Of a stretch of 64,000 nt of DNA, positions 10,801 through 19,313 are shown piece by piece. Position 1 is the first letter of the stretch, and each line of letters starts with the position of its first letter. Source of the DNA: JAABRE01 sp964413275. GTDB taxonomy: Bacteria; Cyanobacteriota; Cyanobacteriia; Cyanobacteriales; JAABRE01. A program made the position numbers and the translations under genes. Under the pieces are notes generated by a model. It was given only the letters and a program-made list of their open reading frames with translations. It was not told the DNA's origin and ran no database searches. The DNA lies in NCBI GenBank assembly GCA_964413275.1, contig CAYPSO010000005.1, forward strand, positions 13,181 to 77,180, read 5' to 3'.

Positions 10801-13800
10801 AATAATTTTTATCAAAAATGTTCCGCTTGTTTGGTTTTTGCAGGACTTTTAAATCATTGGGTAAAACCAATTAAATATGCTCAGGAAATATTTGATGATG
10901 GTTATCAATCTGGTTTATTATCTGGAGAATTAAGACACGCAGGATACAATCTTCAATATAAAATACGTTATTTATTTTATCAGGGTATAAATTTATTAGA
11001 AATTTCAAACTTAGTTCCTGATTATTTAAAATTCAATCAAAAAATCAAAAATCAATGGGGTACTGATGGAATTTTATCATTACAATTAAACCTATTTAAT
11101 TTATTAGGCTTAACTAAAAATATATTTGATTTTAATAACGGAAAAATTAACGAGTCTGAATATATAAAACATTGTTATGAGTGTAATAGTTGGGCTTGGA
11201 TTTGTACTTTTAATATTTTTAAAGCTCATATTTTATATTTATATGAGTATCCCGAAGAAGCCTTACAATGTATTCAAGAAGCTGGTCAATATTTAGAATT
11301 TATTAGAGGACATTTTCAGTTAGCAGAATATACCTTTTATTATTCATTAATTCTGTCTGTTCTTTATGATAATGCGAGTCCAAATATTCAACAAAAATAT
11401 TGGCAACAGTTAGAAAATAATCAAAAACAACTCAAAATTTGGTCTGAAAGTTGCCCAGAAAATTTTCAGCATAAATATTTATTAGTGCAAGCAGAAATGT
11501 CTCGCCTCGCTCATCATAATTGGGAAGCAATAGAATTATATGAGCAATCTATTGCCTCGGCTCACAAAAATCAATTTATCCAAGATAAAGCCTTAGCTAA
11601 TGAGTTGGTAAGCAAATTTTGGCTGAAGCAAAATAAACAAGAATTTGCAGAAATATACATCAAAAAAGCCTATAATAATTATCAGCAATGGGGAGCTAAA
11701 CGTAAAATTAAATTATTAAAAAATAAATATCCTTTCTTACTTAAAAAAAAGTCATTAAATCAAAAAATATATCTTACTCAAACAACAACTAATACCTCTT
11801 CAGGACAATTATTGGATTTAGCCGCCATAATGCAGGCATCCCAAACCATTTATAGTGAAATTGTTTTAGATAAACTATTAATTTCTCTAATGAAAATTAT
11901 CATGGAAAATGCTGGTGCTGAATTAGCTTATTTAATTCTGGAACAGCAAGGCAATTGGTTTATTGAAGCAGCATTAAATACTAATCTTAATAATCCCATA
12001 ATTTTAGAATCATTACCATTAGAAAACAAATTACCAAAATCAATTATTAATTATGTAATTAATAGCTTAAATATTGTAGTGCTTGATAACGCTAATAGTT
12101 CGATTGATTTTGGTCAAGATAATTATTTTCAAGAAAATAATTCAAAATCAGTAATGTGCTATCCCTTACTCAATCAAAATCAAATAATAGGAGTAATTTA
12201 TTTAGAAAATAATTTGACAACTAATGTATTTACTCCAGAAAGAATCGAAATATTAAAAATCTTGTCAGCACCAGCCGCAATTGCTATTAATAATGCTCAA
12301 TTTTACGAAAAAATTAGTAATAATCAAAAACAATTAAATCAATTTCTTGAAGCGATACCCATTGGTATCGCCGTAGTTAATAATCAAGGTAAGCCTTATT
12401 ACGCTAATCAAAAAGCCATAGAAATCTTACAAAAACCAGTAGATAAAGAAATAGAAATCAGCGAAATTACTAAAACTTACCAAACATATATTGCAGGAAC
12501 AAATATAATTTATCCCTCTGAAAAGTTACCAATTATTAGAGCCTTAAAAGGAGAAAAATGTAGTGCTGATAACTTAGAAATTCATCATCCAGATAAAATT
12601 ATTCTCCTTGAAAGTTGGTCTTCTCCTATTTACGATGCTCAGGGTAATATTGAATTTGCTATTTCAGCTTTTCAAGATATTACTCAACGAAAACAGGCTG
12701 AGAAAATTTTATCAGAATATAATCAAACTTTAGAGAATGAAGTAACAGAAAGAACACAAGAATTATCTGAAACTATAGAAAAACTTAAAACTGCTCAATC
12801 TCAACTGATTTTATCAGAAAAAATGGCAGCTTTAGGACAGTTAGTTGCAGGAATAGCCCATGAAATTAATACGCCATTGGGAGCTATCCAAGCAGCTATT
12901 AAAAATATAGAAAAAGCTCTTGCAATTATGTTACAAGACATACCTTTATTGTCTCTAAAACTATCACTTACAGAACAAAAAGAATTTTTTAATTTTATTC
13001 AAAAAGCTCAAGAGAATCAGACAAAATTATCAACTAGAGAACAACGGCAATATAAACGTAATTTAATTGATATTTTAACAGCAAATAATCTTGATTCACC
13101 ACGTCAAGTTGCAGATATATTAGTTGATATTGGTATTTATGATAAGATAACAGAATTTTTATATATTTTACAACATCCAGAGAGAGAATGGCTTTTAAAT
13201 TTAGCTTATAATTTAATTAGATTGCAAAGCAATAATAAAACTACGATCGCAGCAATTGAAAGAGCATCTAAAATAGTTTTTGCTTTAAAAAGTTATTCCC
13301 GTGAGGGGCTGTCCCCCGAATCGAATTCGGGGGCTTGTACGCCCCGTTACGATGATAATAGTATAAGAAAAAGTATCTTAGTTACTGATGGGATTAATAC
13401 TGTTTTAGAATTATATCATAATCAAATTAAAAAAGGCATAAAAGTTCAGATTAATTATCAAATAGAAAATAGAATTTTAGGTTATCCCGACGAATTAATT
13501 CAAGTATGGACTAATTTAATTCATAATAGTATTCAAGCCATGAATGGTGAGGGTAACTTAATAATTAATGGAACGGAAAATCAAAAATATATAATAGTAA
13601 CCATAACTGATTCTGGTATTGGTATCCCCTCAGAAATTCAAAAGAGAATATTCGAACCTTTTTTTACAACTAAACCTATGGGAGAAGGCAGTGGATTAGG
13701 TTTAGATATAGTTAAAAAAATTATTGACAAACATCAAGGTAAAATAACAGTAGAAAGTGTGCCGGGTGAAACAACTTTTACCATATTATTACCTAAACAT

Positions 13801-13833
13801 ATTAAATCCGAACTAATAACCAATAACCAATGA
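7870..13833 (+). CDS. Giant Ser/Thr kinase - AAA ATPase - GAF - PAS - histidine kinase
   Basis: This 1,987-residue sensor combines, in order: a Ser/Thr kinase-like domain (about 1-270) with the catalytic loop HKDINPSN and DFG; an AAA ATPase (about 300-560) with P-loop SGYSGIGKTS and Walker B FIDDLQWAD; a long helical repeat region (600-1290); GAF (about 1310-1480); PAS (1490-1605); coiled coil; HisKA with H1664 in GIAHEINTP; and HATPase (1870-1977) with DSGIGIP and GSGLGLD. The class is typical of cyanobacteria, and the signal it senses is unknown. Residues 1812-1826 come from a 45-bp palindromic insertion between the phosphoacceptor and ATPase domains. The stop overlaps the next start as ATGA, so translation is probably coupled to the downstream receivers. 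Confidence 0.92.
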   Translation: MILPNYQLLNKIHETHKSEIYRAIRNEDNLSVIIKNLKISYPTQEEIIHYKQEYEITRYLHIEGVIKVYDSIINPSHIAIILEDFGAISLIDFLSQQPNQRLSVSQFLPIAIKITKILGNIHQEHIIHKDINPSNIIYNPETEQLKIIDFGISTKLTKENPVFKHPNILEGTLAYISPEQTGRMNRFLDYRTDFYSLGITFYQLLTGQLPYKSNDLLELVHSHIAKIPLLPHEINLEIPLTLSKIIVKLMAKNAEDRYKSAWGIKTDLENCLEQLKNKGSINEFILGENDFSEELHIPQKLYGRATEVEELLAAFARTTTRDEQNNKSPEFILVSGYSGIGKTSLVQEIYKPITEKKGYFISGKFDQLQRHIPYYSIVKALQKLIKQLLRKDEISLQIWKEKLLKALGENGEIIVNLIPELELMIGKQPEVTKLEGIESENRFNLVFQNFIQVFPQAEHPLVIFIDDLQWADLASLKLINLILTEIKPEYLLLIGAYRDNEVSDTHPLIMTIKSLKKMAIPIKEIILQPLQKKDINQLLIDTFYCLSEQAEELGKLIQEKTEGNPFFINELIKDIHQNNLIYFDSEVRHWQWQIEEIKHIKISENVVELLIKKLLNLPKTTQHFLSLAACIGAEFDLTTLAIISQQQSALLFDELKLAIKLGLVIAKSELNTELLINNYQFAHDRFQQAAYSLIKQEEQEIIHLKIGRLLLDKINIQEKKDNIFAIVDHLNKGSILIKDETEKQKLVELNLLVAKKAKDSAAYKSAQEYLIAGLKNTTQKLWLTDHQLMFELYKERIKIEYLTGDFNESENWIALTLKQEISPLEKVEIYNLLIIQYTMQAKYEEAIETGRKALVLLGIDLPKTNLTEVVLTEIKQIEEKIGDRTIDSLLDAQKMTIPEQQMIGKVLTNIDPPAYFSNQELYAVIVVKMTNISLNYGHIPESSKGYVTYGAIINSVTSNYQIGYEFGSLAIKLSEKFNNFYQKCSACLVFAGLLNHWVKPIKYAQEIFDDGYQSGLLSGELRHAGYNLQYKIRYLFYQGINLLEISNLVPDYLKFNQKIKNQWGTDGILSLQLNLFNLLGLTKNIFDFNNGKINESEYIKHCYECNSWAWICTFNIFKAHILYLYEYPEEALQCIQEAGQYLEFIRGHFQLAEYTFYYSLILSVLYDNASPNIQQKYWQQLENNQKQLKIWSESCPENFQHKYLLVQAEMSRLAHHNWEAIELYEQSIASAHKNQFIQDKALANELVSKFWLKQNKQEFAEIYIKKAYNNYQQWGAKRKIKLLKNKYPFLLKKKSLNQKIYLTQTTTNTSSGQLLDLAAIMQASQTIYSEIVLDKLLISLMKIIMENAGAELAYLILEQQGNWFIEAALNTNLNNPIILESLPLENKLPKSIINYVINSLNIVVLDNANSSIDFGQDNYFQENNSKSVMCYPLLNQNQIIGVIYLENNLTTNVFTPERIEILKILSAPAAIAINNAQFYEKISNNQKQLNQFLEAIPIGIAVVNNQGKPYYANQKAIEILQKPVDKEIEISEITKTYQTYIAGTNIIYPSEKLPIIRALKGEKCSADNLEIHHPDKIILLESWSSPIYDAQGNIEFAISAFQDITQRKQAEKILSEYNQTLENEVTERTQELSETIEKLKTAQSQLILSEKMAALGQLVAGIAHEINTPLGAIQAAIKNIEKALAIMLQDIPLLSLKLSLTEQKEFFNFIQKAQENQTKLSTREQRQYKRNLIDILTANNLDSPRQVADILVDIGIYDKITEFLYILQHPEREWLLNLAYNLIRLQSNNKTTIAAIERASKIVFALKSYSREGLSPESNSGACTPRYDDNSIRKSILVTDGINTVLELYHNQIKKGIKVQINYQIENRILGYPDELIQVWTNLIHNSIQAMNGEGNLIINGTENQKYIIVTITDSGIGIPSEIQKRIFEPFFTTKPMGEGSGLGLDIVKKIIDKHQGKITVESVPGETTFTILLPKHIKSELITNNQ
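13303..13347. repeat. 45-bp palindromic insertion inside the sensor-kinase gene
   Basis: A GC-rich block lies in very AT-rich coding sequence. It contains nested hairpins: GGGGC...GCCCC outside and CCCCCGAA...TTCGGGGG inside with the loop TCGA. It is bounded by direct CCCGT, compatible with a 5-bp target duplication. Removing 45 bp rejoins KSYSR to YDDNS and keeps the frame. The insertion encodes 15 residues without a stop. Confidence 0.75.
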
Positions 13834-14231
13834 TAAATACTATGACAAACAAAGCAATTATTTGTGTAGATGACGAACAATTTATTCTCGAAACTTTAGT
13901 CGAACAACTTAAACGTAAATTTGGTAACGAATACATTTATGAAGCAGCAGAAAGTGCTACGGAAGCCCTAGATATACTCGAAGAATTACAAACTGATAAT
14001 ATTGAAGTATTAATTATTGTCTCAGATTGGTTAATGCCACAAATGAAAGGTGATGAATTCTTGATTGAAGTTCATCAAAAATTTCCTAATATTGTAACAG
14101 TAATGTTAACCGGACAAGCCGATGAAAATGCGATTGCCCGTGCTAAAAAAGAAGCCAATTTACATTATTGTCTTTATAAACCTTGGCAAGAAGAAGAGTT
14201 AACTGAAATTGTAGCCACAGCCCTGGGGTAA
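13830..14231 (+). CDS. Stand-alone response-regulator receiver
   Basis: The 133-residue product is a single CheY-like receiver. It shows the acidic pair in CVDDEQ, the phosphoacceptor Asp66 in VSDWLMP, the switch Thr in MLTGQAD and the conserved Lys in YKPW. There is no output domain, so it probably relays phosphate or acts through protein contacts. Its ATG overlaps the stop of the upstream kinase gene (ATGA), and a second in-frame ATG at 13842 is possible. The next gene begins 7 nt after its stop. Its sequence resembles the first receiver of that downstream protein, which suggests local duplication. Confidence 0.9.
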   Translation: MINTMTNKAIICVDDEQFILETLVEQLKRKFGNEYIYEAAESATEALDILEELQTDNIEVLIIVSDWLMPQMKGDEFLIEVHQKFPNIVTVMLTGQADENAIARAKKEANLHYCLYKPWQEEELTEIVATALG

Positions 14232-14238
14232 AATAATA

Positions 14239-16137
14239 ATGGAACGATATTTGACAATTGTTTGTGTTGATGATGAATCTGTAATTTTAGATACCTTAAC
14301 AGAACAATTGAAACGTCATTTAGATCGAGAAAATTATGCGATTGAAGCCGCAGAAAATGCTCAAGAGGCATTAGAAATAATCGCTGAACTTGCCTTAGAA
14401 AAAATTGAAATAGCTTTAATTATTTCCGATCAAATTATGCCCGGAATAAAAGGAGATGAGTTTTTAATAAAAATACATCAACAGTATCCACAAATTCTTA
14501 AAATCATGTTAACTGGGCAAGCAGATACCGAATCAATTGGTAATGTAGTTAATAACGCTGCCCTTTATCGATATATTAGTAAACCTTGGGAAGAAACTGA
14601 TTTAATTCTAACAGTTAAAGAAGCCCTTTTACGCTATAGCCAAGAACAAAAATTAATCGAACAAAATCGAAAATTACAAGAATTAAACATCTCCCTTGAA
14701 CAAAAAGTAATTGAACGTACTGCCGAGTTAAAACAAGCTAAAGAAGCAGCAGAAATAGCTAATCGAGCAAAAAGTTCTTTTCTTGCAAATATGAGTCATG
14801 AATTGCGCTCCCCCCTTAATGCTATTCTTGGTTTTGCCCAAATTATGAATCGTAGTAATACCCTTACCCCTCAAGATAGGGAAAATAGTGCCATTATTTT
14901 ACGCAGTGGCGAACATTTATTAAATTTGATTAATCAAGTATTAGATTTAGCCAAAATTGAAGCGGGGAAAATGCTTCTTAATTCCCATGATTTTAACTTA
15001 TTAAGTTTACTCGAAGAAATCAAAAAAATGTTTTCTTTAAAAGCAAAAAATCAAGGCTTAAACATGATTTTTAACTTGGCAAATAATTTGCCTCAATATA
15101 TCAATGCAGACGAACTAAAATTAAGACAAATTTTAATTAATTTACTCAATAATTCTTTTAAATTTACTAAAAAAGGTAATATTATTTTGACCATTAATTA
15201 TGATTTTAAAAACTCTACCATTAACTTTATTTTACAAGATACAGGAAAAGGCATTCCTGATGATGATTTAGAGACTATTTTTGAACCATTTTGCCAAAGT
15301 AAAAATAATACTACTCAAGAAGGCACAGGTTTAGGTTTATCTATCACCCGTAAATTTTTAGAAATGATGGGAGGTAAGATTACTGTTACTTCCCAACTAG
15401 AAATTGGTACTGAATTTAACTTTTATATCCCTATTATTCCCTTAGAAAAAATTGAACAATTTGAACACAAAAACTCTTCTCGTCAAGTAATTGCCCTAGC
15501 CGAAAATCAACCAACTTACAAAATTTTAATAGTAGATGATGAAGTATTTAATCGTAAACTTTTAAGCCAACTTTTAAATCCCATTGGTTTTGAGATTAAG
15601 GAAGCTAGTAATGGTCAAGAAGCCATCACTTTATGGCAACAATGGCAGCCTCATCTAATTTGGATGGATATGAAAATGCCAATTATGGACGGATATACAG
15701 CCAGTAAACAGATTAAAAGTACCATTAAAGGACAAGCTACCATCGTTATTGCTATCACTGCCAGTGCCTTTCAAGAAGAAAAAAACACAATTCTTGCCAC
15801 AGGTTGCGATGATTTTATTCGTAAACCATTTCAAGAGCAAATTATATTTGAAACTATCAGAAAACATTTAGGAGTAGCCTACATCTATGCTGAAGAAAAA
15901 CCTTGCCTAGAAAACAACACCATTTATTCTCTTACCCCAGAAGACTTATTAATAATGCCATCAGAATGGATAGAAAGACTTTATCAAGCCACTGTTAATT
16001 TAGAAGATAAAATAATTTTAGAAATTATTGAAGAGATTCCAGAAAAATATGCTAACCTAGCAGAAGAATTGGAGAAATTAGTTAATAACTTTTTATTAGA
16101 AAATATTATTGAATTAATTGAAAATATTAAAAAATGA
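14239..16137 (+). CDS. Hybrid sensor histidine kinase, receiver-HisKA-HATPase-receiver
   Basis: The 632-residue protein starts with a receiver (Asp64 in ISDQIMPG), then a coiled coil, a HisKA domain with H187 in FLANMSHELRSPLN, an HATPase domain (about 290-410; DTGKGIPD and GTGLGLS), a second receiver (about 435-550; Asp477 in WMDMKMPIMDG) and a helical tail of about 80 residues. There is no transmembrane segment. Such hybrids pass phosphate from input receiver to kinase to output receiver. It lies in the coupled operon: 7 nt after the preceding receiver gene, and its TGA overlaps the next ATG. Its partners are probably the neighbouring proteins, which is inference from context. Confidence 0.92.
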   Translation: MERYLTIVCVDDESVILDTLTEQLKRHLDRENYAIEAAENAQEALEIIAELALEKIEIALIISDQIMPGIKGDEFLIKIHQQYPQILKIMLTGQADTESIGNVVNNAALYRYISKPWEETDLILTVKEALLRYSQEQKLIEQNRKLQELNISLEQKVIERTAELKQAKEAAEIANRAKSSFLANMSHELRSPLNAILGFAQIMNRSNTLTPQDRENSAIILRSGEHLLNLINQVLDLAKIEAGKMLLNSHDFNLLSLLEEIKKMFSLKAKNQGLNMIFNLANNLPQYINADELKLRQILINLLNNSFKFTKKGNIILTINYDFKNSTINFILQDTGKGIPDDDLETIFEPFCQSKNNTTQEGTGLGLSITRKFLEMMGGKITVTSQLEIGTEFNFYIPIIPLEKIEQFEHKNSSRQVIALAENQPTYKILIVDDEVFNRKLLSQLLNPIGFEIKEASNGQEAITLWQQWQPHLIWMDMKMPIMDGYTASKQIKSTIKGQATIVIAITASAFQEEKNTILATGCDDFIRKPFQEQIIFETIRKHLGVAYIYAEEKPCLENNTIYSLTPEDLLIMPSEWIERLYQATVNLEDKIILEIIEEIPEKYANLAEELEKLVNNFLLENIIELIENIKK

Positions 16138-17522
16138 CAATTGAAGAAGAAAATATATTATTAAATGATATTTTAATTGTTGACGATCAACCCGAAAATT
16201 TACGGGTATTATCCCAAATTCTTGAAGAACAAAATTATAAAGTTCGTAAAGCAATTAATGGAGAATTAGCCTTAAGAGCAACTCAGTTAAATCCTCCAGA
16301 CTTGATTTTATTAGACATTCAAATGCCTAATCTTGATGGTTATCAAGTCTGTCAACAACTAAAAAAAAATAAACAAACTCAAGATATACCAGTAATATTT
16401 GTTAGTGCTTTAAATGAATTATTTGATAAAGTAGAAGCATTTAAAGTTGGTGCAGTTGATTATATTAGTAAACCTTTTCAAGTTGAAGAAGTATTAGCAC
16501 GGATTAAAAATCAATTAATTATTCAAGAACAAAAAAGACAATTACAACTAGAAATTAAAGAACGTAAAAACAAAGAAGAAGAATTAAAAAATGAAATAAT
16601 AAAACGTAGAGAAACCGAAGAAATACTATATCAATCCCGTGCCTTATTACAAAGTGTTTTAAATAGTTCCTTGGATGGAATTGCCGCATTTCAGTCTATA
16701 AGACAGGATTACAACGGAAAAATTATTGATTTCCGTTGTTTAGTTGTTAATCCGATAATGGCAGAAATTATTGGCAAAGAGCGAGAAAAATTAATTGGTA
16801 AATTGATTTTTACCCAAATTTTACGCAAAATTGGAGACACTTTTTTTGATAAATTAGTATCCCTTGTAGAAACAGGTAATCCCTTAGTTGAAGAACTATA
16901 TTACTACAATAAAAATTTACCTAGTTGGTATCATATTACTGCTGTCAAATTAGGCGATGGTTTTTCCATTACAGTAAGAGATATTAGCGAACATAAAAAA
17001 ATGGAATTAGAATTACAGCGTATTACTAAAACAGATTGTTTAACTAATGTTGGTAATCGTCGTAACTTTCAAGAAACTATTAATCAAACATGGCAAATAG
17101 CACAACGAGAAAAACAACCTTTATCAATGATAATTTGTGATGTGGATTTTTTTAAAAAATATAATGATTACTATGGTCATCAAATGGGAGATTTGTGTTT
17201 AGTACAAGTAGCTCAAGCCCTAAGTGATTGTGTTAAAAGGCCTACTGATTCGGTATCTCGTTATGGTGGTGAAGAATTTGCAGTTATTTTAGCAAACACC
17301 TCTCTAGAAGGTGCTTTAAAAGTTGCTGAAAAAATTCGTCAAACAGTAGAAGCCTTAAAAATTTCCCACGAAAAATCAGAAATTAGTGATTTTGTTACCT
17401 TAAGTTGTGGTGTTGCTTCCATGAAACCACGACTAGGATTATTATTAGAAACTCTGATAAAAAATGCCGATGAAGCTCTTTATTTATCTAAACAAAGAGG
17501 TCGTAATAGAGTTAGTTATTAG
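16134..17522 (+). CDS. Receiver-PAS-GGDEF response regulator, probable diguanylate cyclase
   Basis: The 462-residue protein has a receiver (about 12-130; LLDIQMPNLDGY and SKPF), a coiled coil, a PAS-like domain (about 165-285) and a GGDEF domain (about 295-460). The active-site motif is GGEEF at residues 378-382, and an intact inhibitory site RPTD sits at 369-372, five residues before it. Both argue for an active cyclase that makes c-di-GMP from two GTP and is inhibited by its product. Its ATG overlaps the upstream stop, so it looks like the output of the four-gene phosphorelay. Confidence 0.93.
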   Translation: MTIEEENILLNDILIVDDQPENLRVLSQILEEQNYKVRKAINGELALRATQLNPPDLILLDIQMPNLDGYQVCQQLKKNKQTQDIPVIFVSALNELFDKVEAFKVGAVDYISKPFQVEEVLARIKNQLIIQEQKRQLQLEIKERKNKEEELKNEIIKRRETEEILYQSRALLQSVLNSSLDGIAAFQSIRQDYNGKIIDFRCLVVNPIMAEIIGKEREKLIGKLIFTQILRKIGDTFFDKLVSLVETGNPLVEELYYYNKNLPSWYHITAVKLGDGFSITVRDISEHKKMELELQRITKTDCLTNVGNRRNFQETINQTWQIAQREKQPLSMIICDVDFFKKYNDYYGHQMGDLCLVQVAQALSDCVKRPTDSVSRYGGEEFAVILANTSLEGALKVAEKIRQTVEALKISHEKSEISDFVTLSCGVASMKPRLGLLLETLIKNADEALYLSKQRGRNRVSY

Positions 17523-17533
17523 TAGTCTCCTAA

Positions 17534-18079
17534 TTAAATTAAATAAAAAATAAGTAAGCCTTCCATAGAAAAACCGACTGTACGTTCTATAAATATTCCC
17601 AAAGCTAGAATATAGTCACTATAGCTATGGAAAAGTGAATTATCAAATAAACAAGATTTAAGAGCATCAATCAGAAAAATGATATGAGGAATCGAAAATA
17701 TCAACAATACTTCCCAAAGTGATATTTTGATATATATAAAACTACGAATAAAAATAGTAATTCCTCCAATAATAAAATAATATAGAAACATGACAATAAC
17801 AACAATTCCATAAATGCCCAAATATCTTAAAGTTTCTAAAAAGCCTAGATGATATCAAATCCGGTTAAACAACTATAATTAAAATTTCTGTAATCCTTGA
17901 TTTAACAGGATCGCAACTATGGCCAATCAAAAGGATTTGATATGACTTGTCAATAAACCTCGGAAAAAATCAAAAGAAAAGATAACCACAGGAAATGAAA
18001 GACTTGAATTATAAAGTTTACTCATTACTTTAAAAAGTAATAAGCTAAAAACAATATCTAAAAATAAAGATAAAATCAT
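17534..18079 (-). pseudogene. Small membrane protein gene interrupted by a 90-bp element
   Basis: The upstream part (ATG at 18079) reads MILSLFLDIVFSLLLFKVMS and ends at a stop shortly after SFDFFRGLLTSH. The downstream part continues YHLGFLETLRYLGIYG to a stop at 17534. Deleting 17853-17942 together with one TGA duplicate gives a single reading frame through LLTSHLGFLETLRY, about 150 residues with four or more hydrophobic segments. I do not recognise the family. The downstream fragment could start at a TTG at 17821, but it would lack the first quarter of the protein. The last 10 codons overlap nothing; the operon upstream converges on it. Confidence 0.75.
17853..17942. mobile_element. 90-bp MITE-like insertion
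   Basis: The terminal inverted repeats TATCAAATCC and GGATTTGATA are perfect over 10 bp. A 3-bp TGA duplication flanks the element (17850-17852 and 17943-17945). Excision restores the reading frame of the surrounding gene, which shows both the exact ends and the direction of the event. It has no coding capacity, so a transposase would have to act from elsewhere. Confidence 0.85.
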
Positions 18080-18179
18080 ATTTTTTAAGTATATTTTAAA
18101 TAGTATTTTTATTTCTCAAGGTATATCAAAGGTACATTTCCCAGATATGATAGTTAATCGTTTATAAAAGGTGATAACT

Positions 18180-19262
18180 ATGACTCAACAATACCGCATT
18201 ACTTTACTACCCGGAGATGGCATTGGCCCAGAAATCTTAGCAGTAACAGTAGATGTCCTTAAAGTCATAGGACAAAAATTTGAGATTAATTTTGATTTCC
18301 AAGAAGCTTTAATCGGTGGTGCAGCTATTGACGCAACAGGCGAGCCTTTACCCACCAAAACTTTAGAAAAATGCCGCAACAGTGATGCTGTCTTACTCGC
18401 TGCCATTGGTGGTTATAAATGGGATAATTTACCCCGTCATCAACGCCCAGAAACTGGTTTATTAGGCTTAAGGGAAGGATTAGAATTATTTGCCAATCTT
18501 CGCCCCGCCACCATCCTGCCCCAATTAATTGACGCTTCCTCCCTGAAAAAAGAAATCGTTGAAGGAGTTGACATTATGGTAGTGCGAGAATTAACCGGAG
18601 GTATTTATTTCGGTAAACCCAAAGGGATTTTTGAGACAGAAACCGGAGAAAAACGGGGCGTAAATACTATGGCATATACAGAATCAGAAATCGATCGCAT
18701 TGTCAAGGTTGCCTTTGAAATAGCCCAAAAACGGAGCGGAAAATTATGTTCTGTGGATAAGGCTAATGTGTTAGATGTTTCTCAACTTTGGCGGGATAGA
18801 GTTATTAAAATGGCGGAAAATTATCCTGATGTGGAATTATCCCATCTCTATGTTGATAATGCTGCCATGCAGTTATTACGAGCTCCCAAGCAATTTGATA
18901 CCATCGTTACAGGTAACTTATTTGGGGATATTCTCTCCGATGCCGCAGCCATGTTAACTGGTAGTATTGGAATGTTACCTTCAGCTAGTTTAGGTGCATC
19001 TAATCCCGGTGTATTTGAGCCTGTGCATGGCTCTGCTCCTGACATTGCGGGGCAAGATAAGGCTAATCCTCTAGCGCAGGTATTAAGTGCAGCGATGATG
19101 TTACGTTATGGTTTAAATCAACCAGAGGCAGCCAGTAAAATTGAGGAAGCGGTGCAATCGGCCTTAAATCAAGGTTATCGCACCGGAGATATTATGTCAG
19201 AAGGTATGAAATTGGTTAGTTGCAGTGAGATGGGTAAAGTTTTATTAGAGATATTAAATTAA
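18180..19262 (+). CDS. leuB: 3-isopropylmalate dehydrogenase
   Basis: LeuB oxidises and decarboxylates 3-isopropylmalate with NAD+ in leucine synthesis. The 360-residue protein has LLPGDGIGPEI at the N-terminus, the substrate-binding RPETGLLGLREGL segment, VRELTGGIYFG and the metal-binding NLFGDILSDAA segment, followed by EPVHGSAPDIAGQ. I chose the ATG at 18180, which has AAGGTG eight bases upstream; a GTG at 18171 is in frame but lies over that site. Length is normal. The gene is monocistronic and ends at a clear hairpin. Confidence 0.97.
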   Translation: MTQQYRITLLPGDGIGPEILAVTVDVLKVIGQKFEINFDFQEALIGGAAIDATGEPLPTKTLEKCRNSDAVLLAAIGGYKWDNLPRHQRPETGLLGLREGLELFANLRPATILPQLIDASSLKKEIVEGVDIMVVRELTGGIYFGKPKGIFETETGEKRGVNTMAYTESEIDRIVKVAFEIAQKRSGKLCSVDKANVLDVSQLWRDRVIKMAENYPDVELSHLYVDNAAMQLLRAPKQFDTIVTGNLFGDILSDAAAMLTGSIGMLPSASLGASNPGVFEPVHGSAPDIAGQDKANPLAQVLSAAMMLRYGLNQPEAASKIEEAVQSALNQGYRTGDIMSEGMKLVSCSEMGKVLLEILN

Positions 19263-19268
19263 TTAATT

Positions 19269-19289
19269 AAACAGGCATATTGCCTGTTT
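19269..19289. terminator. Bidirectional terminator between leuB and the methylase gene
   Basis: The perfect 9-bp stem AAACAGGCA/TGCCTGTTT encloses the loop TAT and lies between two convergent genes, 6 nt after the leuB stop. The A and T runs that form its ends could serve both strands. Confidence 0.8.
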
Positions 19290-19313
19290 AACAATATTTA
19301 ATTGATATTATTT

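Noticed and set aside
7870..13833. Two or more fused genes through assembly error
   Set aside because: The domain order kinase-AAA-GAF-PAS-histidine kinase is known for single cyanobacterial proteins, and the frame is open throughout.
17534..17821. Independent small membrane protein starting at TTG 17821
   Set aside because: The fragment continues upstream through a MITE into another hydrophobic segment; the joined frame fits one ancestral gene.
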